The notes under the pieces were generated by a model that saw only the letters and a program-made list of their open reading frames with translations, searched no databases and had not been told where the DNA came from. Both the position numbers and the translations under genes were made by a program. From NCBI RefSeq assembly GCF_002584985.1, contig NZ_NUPZ01000033.1:132797-171626 (forward strand): a DNA stretch of 38,830 nt, written 5' to 3'. The DNA comes from Bacillus sp. AFS029637 (GTDB taxonomy: Bacteria > Bacillota > Bacilli > Bacillales > Bacillaceae_G). This document shows, in pieces, positions 16,600 through 23,292 of the stretch; the first letter of the stretch is position 1, and each line of letters begins with the position of its first letter.

Positions 16600-16791
16600 C
16601 GTTTCATTCTCCTTCCCAAATTACAAACCACTTAGGTTAATTATACTTATGAAAAACAGATGTTTTTATGAACATATTGAATTTTAAGAAAAAAGTCAAT
16701 TACTTATTTTTAAACACTTAAAAACCTTACTCCGTATCTATATTACAAACTAAATAAACAACTAGAAGATTCCTTATTTTCTGTTTTTTTG

Positions 16792-16821
16792 TTGACGCTT
16801 ACATATGTTTTTAGTTATTAT
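16792..16821 (+). promoter_or_regulatory. Sigma-A promoter of the NhaC-type antiporter gene
   Basis: TTGACG (16792-16797), an 18-base spacer, TATTAT (16816-16821). It lies inside the upstream extension of the open frame, which supports ATG 16888 as the true start. Confidence 0.6.
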
Positions 16822-16887
16822 AACCTAATAAACGTCTATTTTGCGACAATTCTAAAAATACAAACATACATAATGAGGAGGCAGTTT

Positions 16888-18309
16888 ATGAAAAAAGAAA
16901 TACCTTTTGGCGTAGCAATGATCCCTATTATCATTACAGTTGCAGTTATGATGGTTACAATTGTTATATTAGAACAAAGCCCTCACGTCCCACTTATTAT
17001 CGGTACAACCGTTGCTTCTATCGTCGCTTGGCGTTACGGTTACAAATGGAACGACATTGAAGAAGCAATGTATAAAGGAATTCGCCTCGCATTACCCGCT
17101 ATCGTTATTATCATTCTTGTTGGTTTAACGATCGGTGCTTGGATTGGCGGTGGAATCGTCGCAACAATGATTTATTACGGTTTAAACCTTTTAACTCCAT
17201 CACTATTTTTAGTTTCAATTACCGTGATTTGTTCTATCGTTGCGTTAGCGATCGGTAGCTCCTGGTCTACAATGGGAACAATCGGCGTTGCTGGAATGGG
17301 TATTGGCCTAAGTATGGGAATCCCGGCTCCAATGGTTGCTGGTGCCATTATTTCAGGCTCTTATTTCGGCGATAAAATGTCACCGCTTTCAGACACAACA
17401 AACTTAGCCGCAGGATTAACAAATACAGATTTATTCGTGCATATCCGTCATATGTTATTTACTACAATCCCAGGTTTAATTATTACTCTTATCGTCTATG
17501 CGTTCTTAGGAAGAAGCTTCGGCGCTAACAATATTGATGCCAAAAGCATCGATCAAACGTTACAAGTATTGCAACAAAACTTTGTTATCTCACCTTTCCT
17601 ATTAATTATACCTGTAATCGTTATGGTATTGGTCGCTAAAAAAGTTCCTGCTATACCAGCTATTCTCGTCGGTATTATTTTAGGATTTCTATCACAAGTC
17701 TTTATTCAAGGTGGTTCTGTCTCATCAGCTGTCGGTGCACTCCAAGCTGGATTTGTCATAGACACTGGAAACAAACTAGTAGACGAACTATTTAACCGCG
17801 GTGGCTTAGATTCGATGATGAATACAGTTTCTATGACAATTGTCGCTATGACTTTCGGAGGCGTACTAGAACATACCGGAATTCTTCGCTCAATTGTAAA
17901 TCAAATTTTAAAATTGGCGACATCAGCAAAGGGACTTATCGCTTCTACTATCGCATCTTGCTTTGCAACGAACCTTACTTGCTCTGAACAATATATTTCG
18001 ATTGTTGTTCCTTCCAGAATGTACGCAAATGCATACACTGAAAAAGGACTACATTCCAAAAATTTATCCAGAGCATTAGAAGATGGTGGAACATTAACTT
18101 CTGTTTTCGTTCCTTGGAATACGTGCGGTGTATTTATTCTCGCAACACTTGGAGTAAGCGCATTCGAATACGCTCCTTATGCCATATTGAATTTCATCGT
18201 ACCTATCATCTCAATTATTTACGGTATAACTGGTCTCACAATTACGAAACTATCAGACATTGAAAAAGCAGAACTAATAAAGAAACAAAAAGCTCAACTA
18301 GAAGCTTAA
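16888..18309 (+). CDS. NhaC-family Na+/H+ (or substrate) antiporter
   Basis: 473 residues from ATG 16888, which follows GAGGAGG. The frame extends 33 codons further upstream but includes the promoter. About 11-12 membrane segments. Family marks are IGSSWSTMGTIGVAGMGIG near 140, SGSYFGDKMSPLSDTTNLAAG near 170, and NLTCSEQYISIVVPSRMY plus LSRALEDGGTLTSVFVPWNTCG in the second half, a pseudo-symmetric repeat. The family includes Na+/H+ antiporters, malate/lactate (MleN) and amino-acid antiporters. Its place between an amidohydrolase and an N-succinylamino acid racemase suggests it may carry an amino acid or related anion. It converges with the regulator gene, overlapping its 3' end by 12 bases. 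Confidence 0.85.
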   Translation: MKKEIPFGVAMIPIIITVAVMMVTIVILEQSPHVPLIIGTTVASIVAWRYGYKWNDIEEAMYKGIRLALPAIVIIILVGLTIGAWIGGGIVATMIYYGLNLLTPSLFLVSITVICSIVALAIGSSWSTMGTIGVAGMGIGLSMGIPAPMVAGAIISGSYFGDKMSPLSDTTNLAAGLTNTDLFVHIRHMLFTTIPGLIITLIVYAFLGRSFGANNIDAKSIDQTLQVLQQNFVISPFLLIIPVIVMVLVAKKVPAIPAILVGIILGFLSQVFIQGGSVSSAVGALQAGFVIDTGNKLVDELFNRGGLDSMMNTVSMTIVAMTFGGVLEHTGILRSIVNQILKLATSAKGLIASTIASCFATNLTCSEQYISIVVPSRMYANAYTEKGLHSKNLSRALEDGGTLTSVFVPWNTCGVFILATLGVSAFEYAPYAILNFIVPIISIIYGITGLTITKLSDIEKAELIKKQKAQLEA

Positions 18310-19569
18310 AAATAATGGTAAATTCAGTTCATATATTGCGCGAGGACGCCCTTGTTGATAAGGCATTTCCTCGCCGCAAATATGAGCATACCCGTAATCA
18401 ACTAATTTCTTTAACAACCTTTCTGTTGATCGCCGCGTCACTTGTAAGTACTCAGAAAGATCTGCCGCTGTAAATTTCAATGACGGGTGTGATTGACTAA
18501 ACTGAATAATTTTTGACAAGTTTGCTGGACTAAGCTTCGTTTCCTTTGCTATTTTCATTAACTCTGGATTAGCATTTTTCAAACTTTGTACTCTCTGTTC
18601 TTTCGGAAACGGACCAAATAGTTCTTTATCACTTGTTAGTATATAGAAACAATGCTCTATTGGATTATTCTTCGCGAAACCTTGAGCAATTTTAGCATTT
18701 TGCTCCGCTTCTTTCACAGTTTTCCCGTAACCAAACCCAATAGCTATCCTACCTTCTATACTCATAAATACGTTATCTATCACATTTGTTTTTATACTCG
18801 ATTCAATATCACCGCGAGTCGTATACAAAATAAATGTCATTTCATCAACTTGTTTAAATGAACCACGTAATTCTTTTGAAACTATATGTAATTGTTCAAA
18901 CGAGCTTTCTTGTATCTGCATAAAGGATATAATACAGGCACCAACAGTAGCTGAATGGCTTTTTGCTAACTCGGCTTTTATTTTTGCATCTTTTAACCCA
19001 TGTATAATGGATTGCGTCGGATCTATCATACGCTCTGAAGGAATACCTATTTTTTGAAGTTCATCGTAAACAGCGTGAATACTCGTTAAAGCTAAATCCG
19101 AATCTCCTGATTGATACTTAGCTACATGGAAATCGACGACTCTATTTATTTCATCTTTACTCCACAACATATTTTCATAATCCATCACTTGCGGTGTTTC
19201 TTTCAAACCAATATCGTGGAACACATTTGTAATAAACGAACGATCTACTAAATCAATTGAAATTTTTTGAGGTTGAATACTTTGATGATATATTATAGAA
19301 AGGAGTGAAGATGCAACCGTTGTCTCGTCTTGCTGTAAGTACGTACTTGGAATTCGTAATTGTTCTCTTATTTCTTTTGCCATATAATAAGGTAGGGCAC
19401 CCGAGAAAAAGATAACATCACAAGGCTTTAAACGCTTTAATATTTCAGAAGATTCAGCCGGATGAAGGTAAATATATGGATCAATTTCTATCTCTTTTAA
19501 TTTATGAGCAATAGGTAAAAGATTCTCCATAAACTCCTTTGAACCGACAACTGCAATTTTTATTATCAT
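18298..19569 (-). CDS. Winged-helix transcriptional regulator with N-terminal sensory regions
   Basis: 423 residues. Residues 1-100 look like a receiver/ligand-binding fold (IIKIAVVGSKEFMENLLPIAHKL, then VIFFSGALPYYMA). Residues about 205-310 look like a degenerate nucleotidyl-cyclase/GGDEF-type domain (ATVGACIISFMQI ... MSIEGRIAIGFGYGKTVKEAEQNAKIA), lacking the GGDEF catalytic signature. Residues about 355-420 form a winged helix (LKFTAADLSEYLQVTRRSTERLLKKLVDYG). It is cytoplasmic with no membrane segment. It is divergent from the racemase-acyltransferase operon and likely controls it and perhaps nhaC. Its own promoter contains a direct TTAACG repeat. The effector is unknown. Confidence 0.7.
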   Translation of the reverse strand: MIIKIAVVGSKEFMENLLPIAHKLKEIEIDPYIYLHPAESSEILKRLKPCDVIFFSGALPYYMAKEIREQLRIPSTYLQQDETTVASSLLSIIYHQSIQPQKISIDLVDRSFITNVFHDIGLKETPQVMDYENMLWSKDEINRVVDFHVAKYQSGDSDLALTSIHAVYDELQKIGIPSERMIDPTQSIIHGLKDAKIKAELAKSHSATVGACIISFMQIQESSFEQLHIVSKELRGSFKQVDEMTFILYTTRGDIESSIKTNVIDNVFMSIEGRIAIGFGYGKTVKEAEQNAKIAQGFAKNNPIEHCFYILTSDKELFGPFPKEQRVQSLKNANPELMKIAKETKLSPANLSKIIQFSQSHPSLKFTAADLSEYLQVTRRSTERLLKKLVDYGYAHICGEEMPYQQGRPRAIYELNLPLFLSF

Positions 19570-19584
19570 TTTCTCTAACTCCTT

Positions 19585-19613
19585 ATTATTAATTAACGAC
19601 TATTTAACGTCAA
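19585..19613 (-). promoter_or_regulatory. Sigma-A promoter of the regulator, with direct repeats in the spacer
   Basis: On the minus strand: TTGACG (19608-19613), a 17-base spacer, AATAAT (19585-19590). Two TTAACG copies (19593-19598 and 19604-19609 on the plus strand), 11 bases apart, overlap the spacer and -35 and could be the operator for autoregulation and for the divergent racemase operon. Confidence 0.55.
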
Positions 19614-19662
19614 CTATATCAAATGTACAAAACTATTGTAAATAGGAAGGGGTCTTTATTCA

Positions 19663-20772
19663 ATGAAAATTACAGCTATTCATCTTTACGCAATTCGTTT
19701 ACCACTTCGCAATCCGTTTGTTATTAGTTATGGTTCTTATTCTGATATGCCTTCTATTATCGTCAAAATGGAAACTGACGAAGGCATTATTGGTTACGGT
19801 GAAGGCGTTGCTGATGATCACGTTACAGGTGAATCGTGGGAAAGTACTTTCCACACTTTAAAACATACGCTAGCTCCTGCTCTTATCGGGAAAAATCCAA
19901 TGAATATCGAAAAAATACACGATATGATGGACAATACAATTTACGGTGTTCCAACAGCAAAAGCGGCGATTGATATTGCTTGTTTTGATATAATGGGCAA
20001 AAAATTAAATCAACCTGTATATCAATTAATTGGCGGGCGCTACCATGATGAGTTCCCCGTTACTCACGTCTTAAGCATCGCGGATCCAGAAGATATGGCT
20101 GAAGAAGCTGCTTCTATGATTCAAAAAGGTTACCAATCTTTCAAAATGAAAGTCGGTACAAACGTAAAAGAAGATGTAAAACGAATTGAAGCTGTACGTG
20201 AACGTGTAGGAAATGATATCGCTATTCGTGTTGATGTAAACCAAGGGTGGAAAAATAGCGCAAACACATTAACAGCCCTTCGTTCATTAGGACATTTAAA
20301 CATTGACTGGATTGAGCAACCCGTTGTCGCCGACGATATTGATGCAATGGCTCATATTCGTTCTAAAACAGACCTTCCGCTTATGATTGATGAAGGATTA
20401 AAAAGTTCTCGTGAAATGCGCCAAATCATTAACTTAGATGCGGCTGATAAAGTAAATATAAAACTAATGAAATGCGGTGGCATATATCCGGCCGTAAAAC
20501 TTGCTCATCAAGCTGAAATGGCCGGCATTGAATGCCAAGTGGGCTCAATGGTCGAATCATCCGTTGCCTCTTCCGCAGGATTCCATGTCGCTTTCTCAAA
20601 GAAAATCATTACGAGCGTTGAGCTAACAGGACCATTAAAATTCACGAAAGACATTGGTAACTTACATTACGACGTACCATTTATTCGCTTAAACGAAAAA
20701 CCAGGACTCGGCATTGAAATAAATGAAGATACCCTGCAAGAACTAACCGTCTTTCAAGACGTTGTACGCTAA
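19663..20772 (+). CDS. N-succinylamino acid racemase (enolase superfamily, MLE subgroup)
   Basis: 369 residues. N-terminal capping domain to about 125, then the barrel. The acid-base pair is the K161-x-K163 motif (SFKMKVG) and K267 (NIKLMKCGG). The metal ligands are D191 (VDVNQGW), E218 (IEQP) and D243 (MIDEG). All catalytic residues are present. Automated annotation usually says dipeptide epimerase or muconate cycloisomerase. The B. cereus protein at this genomic position was shown to racemise N-succinyl-Arg and N-succinyl-Lys, and I believe this is its orthologue from the gene order. AGGAAGGGG precedes the ATG. It is first in a two-gene operon with a GNAT acyltransferase, and the two genes fit a D-to-L amino acid conversion route. 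Confidence 0.82.
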   Translation: MKITAIHLYAIRLPLRNPFVISYGSYSDMPSIIVKMETDEGIIGYGEGVADDHVTGESWESTFHTLKHTLAPALIGKNPMNIEKIHDMMDNTIYGVPTAKAAIDIACFDIMGKKLNQPVYQLIGGRYHDEFPVTHVLSIADPEDMAEEAASMIQKGYQSFKMKVGTNVKEDVKRIEAVRERVGNDIAIRVDVNQGWKNSANTLTALRSLGHLNIDWIEQPVVADDIDAMAHIRSKTDLPLMIDEGLKSSREMRQIINLDAADKVNIKLMKCGGIYPAVKLAHQAEMAGIECQVGSMVESSVASSAGFHVAFSKKIITSVELTGPLKFTKDIGNLHYDVPFIRLNEKPGLGIEINEDTLQELTVFQDVVR

Positions 20773-20786
20773 AGGAGGGCTCATAC

Positions 20787-21479
20787 ATGACAGTTCTATA
20801 TGAAGGTACATTAAAACAAAATAACGAGTCGTTTCACGTTACATTACTATCCGGAGAGCACATCGAGCAAATTTTATCCCTACAAAACGTTGTAGTTGAA
20901 GCGTTAGAAGATAAAGGTCGTTTACAACCGCTCTCACAAGAAGAATTTCAATACATTCTAGAAGGAAACGGCATGATGATCGGTGCCTTTATCGAAAACG
21001 AACTCATCGCATTCCGTGCCCTACTCGTCCCTCCTATCGATGACGAGCATTTAGGACTTGATATCGGCCTATCAGAAAGCGAACTACATCGCGTCATCTA
21101 TCAAGAAATCTCAAACGTTCATCCAAACTGCCGGGGAAATGGGATGCAAAAAACATTAGCGACAGTCATCATGGATGAACTACAAAAAGAAGATGGAAAG
21201 TACGACTATGTTTGCTGCACCGTTGCACCTTTTAACATTCCGAGTTTGAAGGATAAGTTTGCGCAAGGGATGGGAATTGCTGCACTGAAAGAGAAGTATA
21301 GTGGTAGTATGCGGTATGTTTTTGTGAAGGAATTGCGCGATACCAAAAGGGATTGGACAGATGTTAAGAACGTTCCGATGAGTGATGCTAGTGGACAGCA
21401 GGTATTGCTTTCGAAGGGGTATCGTGGGTATGAGATGGAGAAAATAGACGATACTTTCATTGTGAAATTTGGACGATGA
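20787..21479 (+). CDS. GNAT-family acyltransferase (probable D-amino acid N-succinyltransferase)
   Basis: 230 residues. The GNAT core spans about 20-190: the beta-strand MMIGAFIENELIAFRALLVPP, the acyl-CoA pyrophosphate loop HPNCRGNGMQKTLATVIMDEL (Q/R-x-x-G-x-G/A variant), and VCCTVAPFNIPSLKDKFAQGMG with the late GNAT helix. The ribosome site AAAGGAGG overlaps the racemase stop region, 14 bases between the genes, so they form one operon. In Geobacillus the same pairing is an N-succinyltransferase specific for D-amino acids feeding the racemase. Acyl donor and substrate here are inferred from that precedent. The operon ends at the terminator at 21491. Confidence 0.72.
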   Translation: MTVLYEGTLKQNNESFHVTLLSGEHIEQILSLQNVVVEALEDKGRLQPLSQEEFQYILEGNGMMIGAFIENELIAFRALLVPPIDDEHLGLDIGLSESELHRVIYQEISNVHPNCRGNGMQKTLATVIMDELQKEDGKYDYVCCTVAPFNIPSLKDKFAQGMGIAALKEKYSGSMRYVFVKELRDTKRDWTDVKNVPMSDASGQQVLLSKGYRGYEMEKIDDTFIVKFGR

Positions 21480-21490
21480 TTTACATGCAA

Positions 21491-21520
21491 GAAAAGGAAG
21501 GGATATCCCTTCCTTTTTAT
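21491..21520 (+). terminator. Terminator of the racemase-GNAT operon
   Basis: AAAAGGAAGGGATATCCCTTCCTTTT is a perfect self-complementary stem followed by TATTTTC. Confidence 0.85.
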
Positions 21521-21549
21521 TTTCTCCTCGCTGAACAGTTCCGTGATAC

Positions 21550-21691
21550 ATGAAATTATATTAACGATTTTTAGAATATATCTATCATAACTTACAATAT
21601 ATCAACGATTTTTCAAATATATCTATCGTAACTCAAAATATATCAGCGATTCGACAAGGAATATCGGTTTACCGACAAAAATCGATATTCC
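21550..21691. repeat. 41-bp-period intergenic repeat, copy B, ending in a hairpin
   Basis: Units AACGATTTTT at 21563 and 21604 and AGCGATTC at 21645 are spaced exactly 41 bases apart, each followed by AATATATCTATC and an AAC-T tail. The array ends in an inverted repeat, GGAATATCG (21658-21666) with CGATATTCC (21683-21691), enclosing CGGT/ACCG. It resembles copy A at 15389-15458 and stands between the racemase operon terminator and the stop codon of the YgjP-like gene. Confidence 0.65.
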
Positions 21692-21694
21692 ATA

Positions 21695-22309
21695 CTAAAC
21701 CGTCATTTTCCAACTCGATAACGCTAACCAGTTCTCCATTTCCTTATAATCAGGCATTATCTTTCCGACAAGACGCCAAAAAGAACGATCATGATTTAAA
21801 TGGACCATATGGCACATCTCATGAACAACTACATAGTCAATTACTCGCTGTGGTGCCATCGCTAACTTCCAATTGAATGTTAACTGTAGATTTGAATCAC
21901 AAGTACCCCACGTACGACTACTGTCTGTAATACGAATAGAACGCGGTTTTGTTTTGAAGTTACTTTGATGTGCTTTAATGCTCTTCTCTGCTTTAAACAC
22001 CGCTTTATCTTGCTCTATACTTGCATCTTGAGAAATTTGTATCGGATACGTACTTCCTAAATACAGAAAGCCCTCTCCTTGATCATAATCCTTTTCCTGT
22101 GGTCCAAGCGCTCGCTCCTGCATTTCTTTACGTGTTGTCTGAATCCAATCCCACTTCTCCTCTAGCAACTGAACTAAGTATTCAACAGGTGTTCCCTTCG
22201 GAGCTTGCACCTCAACATTTCCGTACGAATCTACAAAAAGACGCACCGACTTTTTCTTCTTATAAGTTACATGAAAATTAATTGTCTCACCTAAATAAGT
22301 ATGTACCAT
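21695..22309 (-). CDS. YgjP/SprT-like zinc metallopeptidase (M48-type, DUF45)
   Basis: 204 residues. The C-terminal half carries the zinc site: H163-E164-M-C-H167 (VVHEMCHMVHLNHDRSFW) with a third His at 173. RSIRITDSSRTWGTCDSNLQLTFNWKLAMAP is the hallmark of the YgjP/WLM group. The N-terminus is a beta-rich domain (KKSVRLFVDSYGNVEVQAPKGT). Family proteins are cytoplasmic putative metal-dependent hydrolases, some linked to DNA-protein crosslink repair through the SprT relatives. No substrate is known. AGGTGATGAA precedes the ATG. Confidence 0.85.
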   Translation of the reverse strand: MVHTYLGETINFHVTYKKKKSVRLFVDSYGNVEVQAPKGTPVEYLVQLLEEKWDWIQTTRKEMQERALGPQEKDYDQGEGFLYLGSTYPIQISQDASIEQDKAVFKAEKSIKAHQSNFKTKPRSIRITDSSRTWGTCDSNLQLTFNWKLAMAPQRVIDYVVVHEMCHMVHLNHDRSFWRLVGKIMPDYKEMENWLALSSWKMTV

Positions 22310-22333
22310 TTCATCACCTAACGTATTATTTTA

Positions 22334-22368
22334 CAAATAAAAAAGAGTAGGATACAAACACCTACTCT
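22334..22368 (-). terminator. Terminator of the DUF1456 gene
   Basis: AGAGTAGG pairs with CCTACTCT around a nine-base loop. On the minus strand TTTTTTATTT follows. Confidence 0.8.
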
Positions 22369-22402
22369 ACCTATTATATCATTTACTCCTTTAACGAACT
22401 CA

Positions 22403-22921
22403 TTACCCTCTATACTTTACACCTAATCCCTTAATGAAATTCCTTGCGTATCTATCGCCGCACTCTTTGTAATTTTTATGGCCTTTTTTTCTTAATAGGG
22501 CGCCTAACTCTCCTTTTGTTACCGTAACGCCTACGCTATCTAATATATCAAGTACATCCTCACTCGTTAAAGATAGTGCGATTTTCATTTTCTTTAGAAG
22601 AAGGTTATTAGCACTCTCTTTGCTTTGTACAGGTGCTGGTTGTCCTGGTTTTGGATCTTGCTTCCCTCTTTTTAAAGTAATAAATCCATTGAAAAATGAC
22701 TCTAACATCATCATGTCGCATGTTAGTACGTACTCTTCTTCGATTACATCATCATTTTCAGCTTCATGTTGCGGCGCTCTCTTTATTTTTGTAAGCATAT
22801 CAACTACGTCTTCTTTCGTTACTTCCATCCCGCCAAGTTTAAAGATTTCTACCATATCTATATCTTTTATATCTAAAGCGTATCTTACTCTTTTTAATAT
22901 ATCGTTGTTGCTCATTGCCAT
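22403..22921 (-). CDS. DUF1456 family protein (YehS-like)
   Basis: 172 residues built of two copies of a helical module: residues about 4-80 (NNDILKRVRYALDIKDIDMVEIFKLGGMEVTKEDVVDML) and about 100-170 (NNLLLKKMKIALSLTSEDVLDILDSVGVTVTKGELGALLRKKGHKNYKECGDRYARNFIKGL), separated by an acidic and Pro/Gln-rich linker. This duplicated pattern is the signature of DUF1456/YehS, whose function is unknown. It is soluble, with GGAGG before the ATG, and is a monocistronic unit. Confidence 0.85.
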   Translation of the reverse strand: MAMSNNDILKRVRYALDIKDIDMVEIFKLGGMEVTKEDVVDMLTKIKRAPQHEAENDDVIEEEYVLTCDMMMLESFFNGFITLKRGKQDPKPGQPAPVQSKESANNLLLKKMKIALSLTSEDVLDILDSVGVTVTKGELGALLRKKGHKNYKECGDRYARNFIKGLGVKYRG

Positions 22922-23292
22922 TGTTTTTCCTCCTGAAATTTCAAATATAATAATGCTTTTAGCATGTGTAAATGAATGTCGTTAAGTTACTACTTTAACA
23001 TTTTAGAGGTAGGTTTTGTAGTCTTAGGTGGATTAATGATTTTTGGAGGTGATTTTAAAACAGCAACGCCCCTTCCTTTGACGATGATATTAATAAAGCA
23101 AAAAAGGATGGGCAGTGACTATTAATTAACACACTTGAAAATGGACTAACCTGATATAGATTAGTCCATTTTTGTGCAACTCTACTTAGTGGGCCACTCA
23201 GACATGAATATTACGTAAAATTCAAGTGAAATATATGGATTATGTTTACTTTTCATTTGTAATACGGTTCACCGTAACTAATCTAAATCAGG
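22922..23292. other. Intergenic stretch with remnants of a small plus-strand gene
   Basis: 371 bases. Holds a textbook ribosome site GGAGGTGAT at 23045-23053 with no ATG, GTG or TTG after it at a usable distance. It is followed by an open frame reading NSNAPSFDDDINKAKKDGQ, then TGA, then a clear plus-strand terminator at 23138. In another frame a hydrophobic stretch VGFVVLGGLMIFGGDFK precedes it, so a small gene may have decayed by frameshift or start loss. Confidence 0.4.
23138..23173 (+). terminator. Intrinsic terminator without an assigned upstream gene
   Basis: AAAATGGACTAA pairs with TTAGTCCATTTT around CCTGATATAGA and is followed by T. It is oriented plus, though both flanking annotated genes are on the minus strand. 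Confidence 0.75.

Noticed and set aside
16789-16887. Upstream extension of the NhaC-type antiporter
   Set aside because: It contains the likely promoter, and GAGGAGG directly precedes ATG 16888.
21550-21691. CRISPR array
   Set aside because: Repeats are imperfect and contiguous with a 41-base period, without unique spacers or cas genes.
22976-23125. 49-codon plus-strand frame with a hydrophobic stretch
   Set aside because: There is no ribosome site before the ATG and the second half is unconvincing. It is kept only as part of a possible relic.
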